The notes under the pieces were generated by a model that saw nothing but the letters and a program-made list of their open reading frames with translations, had not been told where the DNA came from and made no database searches. Of a DNA stretch of 30,387 nt, positions 9,701 to 22,152 are shown one piece after another. A program made the position numbers and the translations under genes. The DNA comes from Rodentolepis nana (Eukaryota; Platyhelminthes; Cestoda; Cyclophyllidea; Hymenolepididae): positions 13,783 through 44,169 of the forward strand of contig UZAE01012217.1 in assembly GCA_900617975.1 (NCBI GenBank), given 5' to 3'. The first letter of the stretch is position 1. Each line of letters opens with the position of its first letter.

Positions 9701-12700
9701 GGAAAATAAAATTATGATTATAGCCGCGTTTATTTCATTACAGCATTAACATTAATTGGATTGACAGATGAGGTATAAGAGTGATTGATAGATGGATTAC
9801 ATTTATCACCTCGGAATTATTACAACGAGTCTACTTACACAACCTACTCTTGTAATTTCATTCATTTACAAAATTTACAACACATGAATCATGAAGAATA
9901 TATTCTTCCATACACTAAACAAATTAAGCAAGATTTATTAAACTCAATTACTAAGTTGGCAATGCGAGATTTGTTTTAAATATTCAGACCATAAACTTAA
10001 TATTCCTTAAAAGGATTATCAAAACGTGGAAATTTTTCCAAGGGCACTATAGAAGTCTACAAACTTTTAAATCATCACAACAAAAGCCAACCATTATCAA
10101 GTTATAAGTTGCAACATTCGCGAGAATAACTGTGATAAACCTTTCTGACTATTCGCTATTTTTCGATGAGGTATGTTTTACCTCTAATGATTAGCTCCTT
10201 TCGCCCGCTTCTACTCCAGCATTCCTAAAGCTCTCTATTCACCCATTCACACCTTCTTTGCGTGAAAGTGGCTTCATCTGTATGCATTTCGAAATCAATC
10301 AATTGAATTTTTCTTCTACGGGAAAATAATATTGATTTCGCTTGCATCGGTACAATCACATTTCTAGTGAATATATAATGGTGCCTATAATATTAACAAT
10401 GTCAACCTTGAGAATAATCGTAGTAAATTTCAAGGAAACCTAATAACCTAAGAGTTCCCTATCAGGCCATTAAAAATGATGTCTGAAAGACATTTCGGTT
10501 TCGATTTAATTGGCGTTCTTTCCTTATTTTTCGCTATTGCTATACAGTCTAAAACAAACAGTCATGGAAACAAATAACAGTTTGAAAGTTTAGTGAATTT
10601 TAAAGGCTGTTCCAGGAAATATATTTCTTTTGTCATGTAATTTTGTTTTTTCTCGACTGAATATGTAGTCTAGGGTTCAATTTTGCATCAACTTATTATT
10701 ATAGTGAAAACCCTATAGTGCTGCAAGTATTACAGCTCTTTTATATCAATGGGCGTTTTTAAAAAAAAATTCAGTGACTGAAACATTCACAGAAATAAGT
10801 AAAATTTTGCCTACGAGACTCTTAAAATACATTAAATAGAAACTTTAATTTCGAAATTGCTTTTGCAAAACTGGCTTATAGGTAAATGTATGTAAACTAG
10901 AAGGTGTGATCTGCCTATATATATTTTTTAATCATTATACCTGAAAATTAGAAGAAAAGTATTTAAATTTAATATTAAATATCATCTTAAAATTACGGCA
11001 ACCATCTCTCAGACTTAGGTTTTATGAAATTTCCTGTTATAATTACCTGTGGAGAGCACAAAGTGCGATGAATTCTAAATTGATATACGAAGATATTGAG
11101 AAAAGTACTTTTGACAAAATATGCAACTCATATCAACGTTGTTTGAGTTGATAAATTGCCAAGTCATGTTAGCATTGCAAGCAAATCTAAAGGACCAGTG
11201 ACATTGCTGTCAAAAGCAACAGAGCAAAACGCTTTCTGATTGGTTTCCCTGTGACCTTATGTAAAATTTGATCAAACGTTTTCTGAGCAGTGCCACTGCC
11301 ACTATTTTTCCTACCAATGACATGTATTTTTCTGTCCTGCCTGCATACGATATTGTGGCATTAGAAGAGATACCCATTAACAGCGGTTTGAGATTCCTTA
11401 AACCTTGACGAATTTAAAATATTAGAAATAAGCATTTGCGTTTGAAAATGTTCTCCTTTAACAATTAAAACGAAACATTTCTTTTGATTTAAAAGCATTT
11501 GATATAGCGTAGATGTAAAATAATTATTAAAGCGTTGATGATTTGCCAATCACGCAAACCATTTAATTATTGAATGGCGCATTGACTGACACAGAGGTCT
11601 GAGTGAAGGCTAATTAAACTCTGATTAAATTGTATTTCTTTGCAATCCTATTATTTTAGGTCTGCTTCTTACTCTCTATCTTTTAAGCTTATATATTTTT
11701 AAAAAAAGTAGCATGTTGGTTTTCTAGCGCAATCCTTTTACTTACCAAAATCTCTTTACCACAACTCATTTGAACAACGAAACTATCTTATTTAATTATT
11801 TAAGGAAGCAAATTTGCATGGCATATAGTTTAAAGACTAATTCACGAAAATAGATTTGATTTGAAAACTCCATCTTGATTAATGAACAATTCATTCATCA
11901 TTTACCAACCAACTCATTAGTTGTCCACCTAAGGCAAGAAAGGAGATTTCTGTTAGATCCACTCAACCAACGTTTCCAAATCTTTACTTTTGGATAGTGA
12001 CCGTCAGTCTATATGTCTGGTTGGAGTGTTCCAAACGAACCTTTTGGTGCTTATTCATGATATTAAAGTTTAATGCATGGGCGTATGGGAGTGTGTTCGA
12101 TATATTCCCCTTCTGGTATTTCATTTAAATAGCTGGAGATAATTGCTATTAATGGTGACAATAAAGATATATTTGTATTTTTTGGATCATTAATTACACA
12201 GTTACAAATTTTTTAACTTTGATTTGCTTTGGTTGATTGCGCAATATACTAGTGATGGAAATGAAATCAACTATTTCCGAGCAGCTACTTTTACGGGAAA
12301 AAATTTACTTCAGTATGATGTATTTATGAAGCAGACAATTTGTGATTTGGAGTTATTGCTCAAATCTCCATGGATAGGGAGCGCTTCCGTTGGGATTAAA
12401 TTTGTGCCAGAATTCGTCACTGATTTATATTTTTTTTTATATTTACGAAGCGGTTCTTAGAGCAGCCATTGCATTTTGCGCTAGATATTTAGAAATTTTG
12501 ATGCGTATTTTTACAATATAATATTTTCTGCAACGGTGGATAATACATATTGAAATAAAGTTTTCTGTTTGAACTATAATTGGCAAAAACGACCCAAAAT
12601 GGCCTTCAACACTAAAGTTATTTAAGATGAAAGTGACAATGACTTAAAGAGTTAAATAAAGTAACATTGCCACATATGATGTGAAATACTTCATAATTAA

Positions 12701-14100
12701 TCATTAAACATTTTAAATTCGAATTCTGCTAATGCATTTGTTTTAACATTCTAGTAGTCCTCACAAGTGTATACATTACTACTACTATTGGATTACGAGA
12801 AATCTTTCCTTCATGGCGTAAAATTGGTTATTCATAAATGTATTCAACATCTATCACCCTCAAAAGTTAGACAGTTATGAGGGAAGATAAAATTTGGTTT
12901 GAATTGAATTTAGATCCGATTGAGTAAAGTAGTAGATTAGTTAAATTTCAGTTAATGGAAACCAAGTTTAATAAACTCATTGTATTCTAATTGACCATAT
13001 CAGAAATTCAAGTTCTTGTTTTTACTTAAATTTGTATATACAGTATCCGAACGAGTACCACTTATACTCTTACTAGCAAAATCATTTCAAAATGGATAGC
13101 TTGTTTGCCAATCTTCTTATAACACTTAGAATAAGTTATCGAATTGTTCAATCGATAAACAAGTGTGAATTTTGTACTAACTTTAAAATTGACAAAAAGT
13201 TTTTAAATTATTTATTAAAACCTACTCAATAGTCCGCCCGAGGGTAAATCTACAAAAAATGCTCCAATTGATAGCGAAACGGTATATTTGAAGGTAAGGT
13301 AATAGGATCACCAATGTTAAAACCAATATGAAAAAACGCAATGGTGTCATAAAATGAGAGAAATTTGATACTGGTGTAGAAATTGATATCAAATCGAACA
13401 TCTATTGGTAAATGCTGCAACGTATTTTCAAAGGCGATGATGCAATAGATCACTATAAGGCTTTTCATTTGTATTATGTTCCAAGTTATTCAATAATGCA
13501 AGGTTTGGAAAAATATATCTCAAATGGGATCTTCTCACCATAATTGACCTCTAAACAAATATTAAATAGAATGGAATGCTAGCCAGAGTTAGGAACGCAT
13601 TTCTAGAATTCATAGGGGGCAGTAGTTGCCATCAAAGAAGTCCATTCTTCTAACTAGGTAGACCACAATAGGTTTCGAATCTATGACAATGGATATGGCA
13701 AAGGGGCGCGATGACTAATGTACTACTTTGACGTATACAATATAAAACGAATCAAATTACTCAAAGAACCCTGAATTATTTCGAATCATTAGTTAATTTT
13801 AAATTTGTACGGTGTACGAACAATTTCTCAACTTTAAAAATTGTGCAACTATTTCAGGCCCTTTTTTCACCTAAAAGCCTTATAATTTGTTGGAAAATTT
13901 AAAAATACAATTTCATTATACGGCTAACTCTTAAAGAAGCCTCTAAGTAAAATTTTTATTTTCATTATTTTATTATTCCATATGTTATTAAATATAATAA
14001 GTCATTGGAAAATAAATCACCATGCCTTTATCGAGATGTAGGTGTAACAGACCAAAATACAAAGGTAACAAGTGCTTAAATGCCCATCGTAAATTAAACA
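6780..14100. other. long AT-rich stretch without recognisable genes
   Basis: About 7.3 kb separates the promoter of gene A from the 3' end of gene B. Open frames of 62-78 codons (for example 9785-9979, 12224-12460 and 13250-13468) are at the length expected by chance, and their translations have no domain I recognise. There is no copy of the SINE-like family. A string near 13660-13720 (GGTTTCGAATC, then GGGGCGCGATGAC) weakly recalls a tRNA B box, but no cloverleaf can be drawn. Confidence 0.45.
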
Positions 14101-14139
14101 TAACAAAACCTAATGACTAAATTCTTTTCGAATAATAAT

Positions 14140-14145
14140 TTTATT
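14140..14145 (-). terminator. AATAAA polyadenylation signal of gene B
   Basis: The plus strand reads TTTATT, about 230 bp beyond the gene B stop. This matches the position of the signal in gene A. Confidence 0.6.
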
Positions 14146-14185
14146 CAAATAAATTTTGAGAAAATGAAACCCACCAAGTCTGAAG

Positions 14186-14300
14186 TAAAGGCAAACTGTT
14201 TCCTTTAAATATTGGAATACTAATGTTACGTGAAAATGCACAATAATAGCATTTTTAGTAATTGAATCAAGCAAAATGACTTAAACAGAACAATATGAAG
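14186..14300 (-). promoter_or_regulatory. conserved 3' UTR blocks of gene B
   Basis: On the plus strand, AAAGGCAAACTGTTTCCTTTAA and TTACGTGAAAATG at 14187-14239, and AAACAGAACAATATGAAG at 14283-14300, match the gene A 3' region in the same order. The 14241-14282 insert is absent from A. Confidence 0.6.
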
Positions 14301-14371
14301 TACAATAAATTGACGTCCTTTTTAGAGTAAACATGCTGTTATCATGATCAATCTCGGTGACGCTTTCAGAA

Positions 14372-14842
14372 TTATTTTGGAATAACGTCAGTTGACCCAA
14401 CGCCATCACCATCTTTATCCTTTTCTTTACCTTCCTCTTCCTCCTCATCTTCATCTTCATCCTCCTCCTCTTCCTCCTCGTCTTCATCTTCATCCTCCTC
14501 ATCCTCCTCATCCTCATCATCGTCCTCATCATCATCATCATCGTCGTCGTCATCATCCTCATCTTCATCATCGTCCTCATCATCATCATCGTCGTCGTCA
14601 TCATCCTCATCCTCATCATCGTCCTCATCATCATCATCGTCGTCGTCATCATCATCATCGTCATCATCCTCTTCTTCCTCTTCGTCTTCTTCTTCTTCCT
14701 CTTCGTTACTTTCTGTTGTATTCATATTGGAACCGTCACTACCAACCGGTAAATCCGTTGGCACGATCATTTGTTCTGATCCGTCAATAGCATTAATTAG
14801 TAGGTAAATCGTGATGAAAATCCAACTACAAATTGCTTTCAT
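14372..14842 (-). CDS. secreted hyper-acidic poly-Asp/Glu protein (gene B of leader family)
   Basis: This is a 156-residue precursor. The signal peptide is residues 1-21 (MKAICSWIFITIYLL), with cleavage likely at DG|SE. A short linker at 22-46 starts SEQM, as in gene C, and has an N-T-T sequon at Asn41. Residues 47-137 are 91 consecutive Asp or Glu with no other residue. The tail of 19 residues (138-156) is GKEKDKDGDG then VGSTDVIPK. The frame stays open 35 codons further upstream, but that part covers the TATA box and 5' UTR, so the start at 14842 is the real one: it aligns with A and C and has A at -3. Asp/Glu runs of this kind bind calcium or cationic partners, so a role in mineral, mucus, silk or glue secretion, or as an anionic partner for a basic peptide, is possible but unproven. 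It has no Cys after the leader. Confidence 0.8.
   Translation of the reverse strand: MKAICSWIFITIYLLINAIDGSEQMIVPTDLPVGSDGSNMNTTESNEEEEEEDEEEEEDDDDDDDDDDDDDDEDDDEDEDDDDDDDDDEDDDEDEDDDDDDDDDDEDDDEDEEDEEDEDEDEEEEEEDEDEDEEEEEGKEKDKDGDGVGSTDVIPK
14521..14664 (-). repeat. coding 48-51 bp minisatellite in the acidic tract of gene B
   Basis: Three tandem units start at 14521 (51 bp), 14572 (48 bp) and 14620 (about 45 bp). On the plus strand each begins CGTCCTCATCATCATC and carries a GTCGTCGTC core. All units keep the frame and encode about 16 residues, mostly Asp with spaced Glu. The array has grown by unit duplication on top of trinucleotide expansion. Confidence 0.75.
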
Positions 14843-14900
14843 TATGCAATAACTAAAATATTTATATAAAACAAAACCATCTTGAAATTCAGTAACTAAA

Positions 14901-14906
14901 TATATA
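14901..14906 (-). promoter_or_regulatory. TATA box of gene B
   Basis: The minus strand reads GGTATATATTTAGTTACTGA, 59-64 bp upstream of the ATG. It is nearly identical to gene C (GGTATATATTTGGTTACTGA). A second TATATAAA at 14861-14868 lies too near the ATG and is not conserved. Confidence 0.7.
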
Positions 14907-14971
14907 CCTACTGCTTGAGCATAAATCCTATAAGACTGCTCTCTCAATGGCAGTTTCGATGAACATGGTAT

Positions 14972-14979
14972 CTGATTGG
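14972..14979 (-). promoter_or_regulatory. CCAATCAG box upstream of gene B
   Basis: CCAATCAG on the minus strand lies about 66 bp upstream of the TATA box. The identical octamer precedes gene C. A further shared motif with gene A, TGCCATTGAGAG, is at 14941-14952. Confidence 0.5.
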
Positions 14980-14999
14980 TGAAAATCGACGATCAATTT

Positions 15000-17900
15000 C
15001 ATTGAGGTAAGCCTAAGAATAAATAAAAAAATACCATAAAATAGCCATTTGAGAAAAAGATAATTACGCATTTCAATTTATTACAACTTTTTTTAATTTA
15101 AATTAATTTGAAATAATTATGTTAAAACCAAAGAGATTCATTGACGCTCTAATGTAAAACCGAATATCATTTTCATACTTCTTGCCCTCTTAATCAAATC
15201 AACGAATGAGGCAAGGTGGCCATCATGTAAAATGATTTTCAAAAAGGCGCCATTGAAATCTCATCCCTTAGTTGGCTTGTTTCCTTACATCAATGCCACT
15301 TGCAACTGCGACAGATACATAATGGGCAATAATCATATCAAAGAGAATGCTCGTTTTGACAAAATAGGTGAGAAATTGCATAGCAACTGGCACGAGCAAC
15401 TGCACCAAATGACTTTAATGTATTGGCGATTTAAATGAAAATTGGGCATGCTCAAAATGTTCTTTTATTACCTGAATTTCGTCAAGCCTAGTTAAAGACA
15501 GTAAATTAAAGAGCGCGTCTCCTAGTGAACGAAATGGAGGCTTACGATTTGTTATTTCAACAATGAAACTCCCTATTGATTTATTGTGACTTGTATTAAT
15601 GTGAGACGAAACTCAGGCACAACGAAGTCCTTGACGAAAGGCAAAGATATTCAGTGTCAAATGTAGTCAAGCAGATAATTTATGCACATTTGCCAAACAT
15701 TTACAATTTCAGAACCATTATTTTTACTATATGGAAATGTCAGTTGGTTCGTTTAGGATGGTCAGTTTGATATTTGATTATAGCAATATTTTATAAATTA
15801 CGAAGGTTTTTAAAGATGAAAATATTTCATGATCTAATGGTAATCAGCCTTTCTAATTTTGTTTTAAGTCGATTTTTAAAGACCTAAAATATACACAAGA
15901 AATATCGTATGATATTAGTAAAAGTTTAATATTTTGAAATTTATTTCACTTTTGTGAATCTAAAGATTTTTGTTCATTTAAGTAAAGGCCATGTTTAGTT
16001 GGTTACTCTTTAGCACAATTTTATGTTTCATTAGTAGGTAAAATATTACTATGAATTCTTTATCATTGTCTGTGTCGAATAGCATTCAGAAATACGTGAA
16101 ATTACTGAATTATGAAAATGAAACGATAACATCTTGTCAATGTAATAAAGGCAAATCATAATTTAAGTTTGGTACTAAATTATCGAGAAAAAAATATTCT
16201 CGTAAATGTGGCATTTACTTAAAGTGCATGTTGTTCATAAAATTTACCAAAAGTGCCCCAATCAAACCACCTGCATACTTATTCGAATGGTCTTGATTTC
16301 AGTTGAAACCTTCTGTTACAGGCAACTAAAAGTTGTAGTTAAATTTGTGTTCCTAATTGTTTAAATCAATTGATGAGTTTTAATTTTTTGTACATAAGCA
16401 AATCTGTCTGAGTTCTAAGCCATAACTTAGCGCAACTTCTTAAATTTTGTGGTGAACTGGTTGCAATTGGTCATTTGTCAGAGCGCAACAGCGTTTGAAA
16501 AGCAAACACTCATTATTTTTAGAAAAAAAGAATAAACGGCAATTGCATTTTACCAACGGTAAATAGCTCAATACAATGAATGGAATGAAAAAGGGTTTGC
16601 TGCTAATCAAGCAAAGATACATTAAATATAATGCCACATATTGATTTGAAAGCTCATTTTGTCAGATAAAACGAAAAAAATGGCTCAAAATGAACTCATG
16701 TTGAATCAATTTGTGAGCCTTCAACTACTATTTAATGCAAATTGTCACTCGGTTTATAGAAAATTAAATAAAGGCTCAGCGTATTAGAGTATAAAATAAT
16801 GGCGAATCGATAACAAAACAATAACATCAACTGTGCTAAAGTTTTTACTATCGTAATTAATAACCAAATTATAAAAAACTAACAAGTTATAGAAATTACA
16901 TATTCATGTCATTTACTCTCGATGCTAATCCACTGCTTTTCTCGAATTTACTAGCATTAGTTCTCTAATAAAGAACCCCATGAAGCGCTAATTTTGCCAA
17001 CTCTAGCTAAATTTGCCAAATCTAAGGAATCCTCTTCAACTTATTCTCTTAATACTAAGTGCCCATCTAACTTCTTGAAAAATGTGCATCTCCAAGATTT
17101 CCCAAGGTTTCTTTGCACTGAAAATTGATACATCATACGTGGGAAATTGTAAGGAATGAAGCACAGAGCCAAGGAAAATATTGCAATTTAGTGTTACTTA
17201 AATTGCCTGGATGCGTTTGAATATGGTTTTCACCAATAAATTCTAGAGACACCAAGTTGTAGATTGTATTGGCAAATAATTCAGGTCTCATCGCTTTACA
17301 ATATGAAATAATAAAATTATTATTTGTAGTGCCGTTCAGAAATGGTTTTTGTCAGTAAATATCCGTTTAACATGGGCAAATCCAACAATACTAGCAATAA
17401 TGTCTTACAAAAGGGTAACATTTAAGATCAAGGTGGAATGAAACAATCCTAAATCAATCTTGATATAGGCAATCAGGGTTCGACAACATCTCGATTGAAA
17501 CCATATGGCACGAAATTTGAAAGTGGCCTTCAGTGAAGCTATTATCACTTTTTGCGTGCAAATAGACCTCCGAAATGGTCATGTGAGTAAACGTATTTGA
17601 GGAGCTAATTTTGGGCAGAAAATATGTGTGAGTGCAGTCAGATCGGGATAAATCAGAAATATTATGAACCTTGGTTATATTTGATAAAGTGATTCGATGA
17701 ATCTTGTAAATATTCAAAGCCAAGCGAGTCTAAAAATGTGGTACCAAACTGAGCGAATACATTTTCTTTTTTTCACATCATTAAGATCCAATACATTTCG
17801 AAAAGTGAGGATGATAAAATAGTACGCATATATTGAACTTTTTACTTAAATGCGCAAAGGTAACATGTTTATTAATTTTGCTAGTGTTTCCTCAATATTC

Positions 17901-18640
17901 TTTTAAATGCTTGTTTGATAAAAATGTTTTTTGGAAAACCAACACATTTCGCTTTTGTGCGCTATTATTTATATCAAACTAGTAATGGAGTATGCAATAT
18001 AATATTTATAAGTCAAGATGGCTTACTTGGCGGAGTATTTGTGATATAGAATCTAGCAGACATGTCGACATTGCAGAACTCGGGGATATTCGAGAAGACT
18101 GCTGATGAATTCAACGTTGCACCCATGTAAAGACTGTATAGATCAAACAGGAGAGGATCAAGTAGAAAAGAAAATATTTACTCTTTTAATATCGAAATTG
18201 AGTAATTGCAATGCCTAATTACCAACATTTATATGTTGAGATGGACCTGTAATGTATTGGATGATTGCGTAGGTCGGAACAACTCGGATAATAAATGATT
18301 GGAATGTCAGAGAGAGATATGTGATTGGGTAATGAAATATAGAAGTTTGTATGAAAATTGCTTCTGGTTTTGCCTAGGTTGGGAGCTACCCTGCAGGTAT
18401 TAATAGTGAGAAGATGAATATTCCAACAACTGTCTGATAAAAATCCATATTGAAACTTTAGACACCTTAAGTACTGTTAAGAATTTCCATTCTGTCTCCC
18501 AAGGAATGAAATAAGCACGCCAACGATCAATAATAAGGTAGTTAATTAAGAAAATTTAAAAAAATAATATATATTTTAATTCCTTTAAAAAATATGGCAA
18601 ATATAATAACAGGGATTGGGAGTTCGAAAATACGATGTCA
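15000..18640. other. AT-rich stretch without recognisable genes
   Basis: Open frames at 15232-15438, 16440-16637 and 17454-17723 are of chance length and show no domain, no signal peptide of the local family and no splice context. I see no named repeat. Confidence 0.4.
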
Positions 18641-18800
18641 GAAATCTTGCCAATGTTAATAGAAAACGCCATAGACGTTTGCTATGTTGTTATAAACAAA
18701 TTAAAAATGCTTATGCTAAGCAAATCTCTCTGGGAGAATTTAAATTGTAACTGAGGAAAGAGTCTGGAAAGAATCCAAAAAAACGATTGGGGATGCATGA
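18640..18800 (+). mobile_element. possible LINE linker-region remnant
   Basis: In one frame the plus strand reads KRHRRLLCCYKQIKNAYAKQ (18663-18722). After a one-base shift it reads SLWENLNCN, a stop, then GKSLERIQKNDWG. The order resembles the linker between endonuclease and reverse transcriptase in non-LTR elements (a basic stretch, then S-W-x-x-F, then a P-W-G-like end). The fragment is short and frame-broken, so this is a weak call. Confidence 0.3.
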
Positions 18801-19317
18801 TAACCTCAACCCCGAAATAGAGTTCTTTGGTGGTTTGCTGCATTTAAAATCCTATAGAGCTATTCATTATGACTAAGAATGATCTATCGTGCTCTCCGTG
18901 CATTTGAAAATTAAACTACAATACAAAAAAATTAATTACACATTTCCCAAAGACCTGCTAGAAAATTGTCAAATCGAATCTTAAAATGAATTCACGTGAA
19001 TATTTTGAGCCAAAGAAAAGACTTCTAAATAGAACACTGAATATTTCACCAAGTCGAATTGGTATATTAAGATGCCACAAATATAAAAATAAGTAATGTT
19101 TTTTACTATTTGAAATATTTAGCTTTCAAATTTTAGAACATGATATATTTTCGTTTGTATTCTCCTTATGAATTGTTATGGAATCATAAAAGGATATTTG
19201 CCATAATCAAATAACTTTTTTTCAGTATAAAGTTCGTTTAGTCTTTTAAACAAAAGTAAAAATGTCAGTATTCAACACATATAAATATGTTCAATCTATT
19301 TTTATATTTAAATATAT

Positions 19318-19376
19318 GGAGTGTACGATAGACTTACCTCTACATGGGGCACCCTGGGCAACGTATACTCATACAG
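19318..19376 (+). repeat. SINE-like family, head-only fragment
   Basis: Fifty-nine bases match the first fifth of the 411-733 element (GATAGACTTACCTCTACATGG, CACCCTGGGCAACGTATACT, CATACAG) and then stop abruptly. Loss of the 3' part is not the usual outcome of 5' truncation, so a later deletion or internal priming is likely. Confidence 0.65.
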
Positions 19377-21799
19377 AACACATGAGATATAACTTATTGC
19401 AGATTTAATACCAAAATATTTGCTTTAAACTTTCAAATGAATGAAATAATAATAATAAATAATACTAAGCCAAAGTAAGATCCTTGCTTTAGACATTTAC
19501 AGTTTTCATCTTTGCAAATGTGCGATATTTTAACACTATTTTGAACTGCAATTAGTTCATTTTTCAATCCAATTTTCAAAAATTTCTATTTGTGAAGGTT
19601 GATTTATATATTTTTTCTTTAATCGAACAAATGACTCTAAGAGAAGCACCGAGTAAAATATTGTAGAATACAAACTCATCTTTATGGCAACTTTCTTTAG
19701 AAATACGCTTTATGTGGAATTACTCGAATTGAGAGACAAAAACAGAGAGGCGTTCATAAATGTCGCCTTGTGTAGGTTGCCAAATGTAGACATTTATGAG
19801 AAATCATATTGAAACTTCGTTTATGAAACACCTTTTGTTAGACTGCTTGGGAATTAATGGAAGAAAATTGTAATATTAAGTTTATCAGAACAACTTGCGA
19901 ATAGAGCGAAGAGCTTAAATGCCATTTTCTTATGGCATCGCGGTAGAATTTCGCGTTGCTAATCATGAAATCCTTTTTCGAAATTACACTCAAAGAATGC
20001 AAAGCTGTATAAATGCCAAACTGAAGTCCTAAGAGATTCGAACAATTACTTTATATGCTGTTGGAAAACGGAATTCCTTATGCACATACGTACTTTGTTA
20101 GGCCGGGGTGAGTGCACTTTTGAATGCCCTTGTGGGCTTAATTGTGGCAAAAAATTATATCCGCTGTAGTGTTGGTGAGACAAGTGGCACCTTGAAATAG
20201 ATATTTAGCACGTATCTCACTAGATTTAACCTCTTTTACTGCAAAAACTTTTTCCAAATTCTTACCCTGAACAAATGGGGCAAGTGATTTCGTTGTGCAT
20301 TTTCAGGTTCTACTCTCCTCAAAGTGGTCATTATCTTTCTAATGACCATGTTTAATTGCTTTTTTTTATTTTTAACTGACTTAGAAATCATAAACACACA
20401 TTACTTAAGATAATGCGTAAAATGTGGATTTACTTTTATGAAACTTCATATGATTGGTATTTTAAAGATCAAAAGCACAATAAACACTAAATCGACACAT
20501 GAACAGATTTAAAATTGCTTTTGATAAAATTAGCAGCAGCAACCTACGTTATTTGAGTTGAGAAATTGTTGCGTCAACTGTACACCACATTCAATCTCAC
20601 TGCCTCTTGGCTGGATAGCCTAATTCAAAAGACGATAGAGCTTTCCAATTTGCCCTATTGTGGGGCTAAGCAAAATTAGCGTACGCTACACTATTTGTGA
20701 AGGGAGTTTAGTATTTCTCATTTGCATGATCTTATCAGATTTTAGCCTTATCATTCTTTAGTTGTCTTTGATTAAATGGAGATTTCCTTTGAAAAGCTAA
20801 TGAGCAATAGAAAACGATTTAATGACCTTTATTAAATGCATTGGTTATTTTCTTTAGAGCATTAATATGTTTAGATATTGACATATTCAAAATCCATTTG
20901 TGAGTCAATTATTTATCAATAAACATTATGAGAGTCCTTTAAGGAGGTTAAGTGTTAAGTGGCATTCATATTTGAAAATTATTTGCCTTTAACACAAACT
21001 TAGAGCTAAAGCTTCATTTCTGTTTGGGCCATCTAATATTGGAAGAAATGTTTGCAATTGTTTCTAAACAGCTTCATTTAAAAGGAAAATTTAACCAGCC
21101 TACATTTTTAAGGGCCTTTAATTTCAAAAGGTAGTGTTCTATTTAGCAACTGCTACTGCAAACAGTGTTCCGAATAAAATGTAATGTCTCCGCATTCCGG
21201 TACAAGCTTTTCTGTTCAATTTCAATCGAACGATTGCCAAGTCGATTGAATATGAAACAATAAATTAACTAAAATAGCCTATAGCAGTTAATGCTACGTT
21301 TACTTAGAAGTCAAGTTTTATTCAATTCAGTGGAACATTGTAATATAAAATGGCAAAATATTTGCAGAAACTTGATGTATTTTTAGCTTGAGTGTATACA
21401 GCATCACTGTAATTATAAATATCGATGAGTCAAAACCATAGAAACGTCCTTACGCAAAGTACGCTCTCAGGAAAATTATCCACCACCTATTTTAACATTC
21501 ATTTACTTTTACATCTCCGGTCTTTGATTGAGTTAAACAGAAGGTACATTCGCACTTGATTTGTTAATCATTTTAGAAAATGACTTGAATACGCTTTAAA
21601 TTTTGTCTTAATAATGACAAACCAAATGTTAGTCGACTGTCATGTTGGATTGACAATATGGAAATGCTTACTTCAATAATTTATCCCTCAAGTCAGCCGA
21701 ATCAGAACTTTTTAAGAAGGAAATCACCTCATTAATGATATTAATTAGGAATAATTACTTCGTAGCAAATAAAATCGTATTAATATAAATGCCTGGTAA
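19377..21799. other. AT-rich stretch without recognisable genes
   Basis: I find no open frame above chance length, no repeat family member and no RNA gene in this 2.4 kb. Confidence 0.45.
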
Positions 21800-22110
21800 A
21801 GAGTGTACACCTGGGCACCCTGGGCAACGTATACCCATACAGCAAAAAGTCTATTGATCGGCAGCTGACTTCTGACCTTAAACTACCATGACCCCACTAA
21901 ATGTTATTTTCGACCACTCCCGCAGTACCTATCTTCACTTTTCCCTGCATTAATGCTTGTCTGTCTCATTTACATCTGTGAATCACTCTTCTGTTCTCCC
22001 TCTTCACCTTTTTTCACCTTGATATTTCGCCCCGATGTGAAGCCCGAAGTCAACCAAAGGGCTTTTGATAACTATTAGGACCCGTGTCACTCGTTATTAA
22101 TAAAACTATA
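21800..22110 (+). repeat. SINE-like retroelement, copy with internal head deletion
   Basis: Matches the family from CACCCTGGGCAACGTATAC through TACCATGACCCCACT, the pyrimidine-rich middle and the 3' block GAAGCCCGAAGTCAACCAAAG, ending near TTAATAAAAC. About 20 bases of the head (GATAGACTTACC and following) are missing, although the GAGTGTACAC start is kept. ATTAATA strings at both edges may be a worn target-site duplication. This copy gives the clearest match to the LINE 3' UTR at 26171-26270. Confidence 0.7.
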
Positions 22111-22120
22111 TTTAGTAGTG

Positions 22121-22152
22121 ATTCACACCAAAAAAGCTACTCTGGTGTGAGT
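22121..22152. repeat. short inverted repeat (hairpin)
   Basis: ATTCACACCA and TGGTGTGAGT are inverted copies with one mismatch, separated by 12 bases. They lie just after the SINE-like copy. No function can be assigned. Confidence 0.5.

Noticed and set aside
13600..13740. tRNA-like B box (GGTTTCGAATC) near a GGGGCGCG string
   Set aside because: No A box at the right distance and no pairing acceptor stem. One degenerate box is expected by chance.
14281..14790. Met/Arg-rich and His/Pro-rich open frames across the acidic tract of gene B
   Set aside because: They are the other frames of a GAT/GAC/GAG repeat. Gene B in its own frame has the leader, TATA box and conserved start.
17454..17723. 89-codon minus frame
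   Set aside because: It opens with a TTG and not an ATG, has no domain, and its length is ordinary for random AT-rich sequence.
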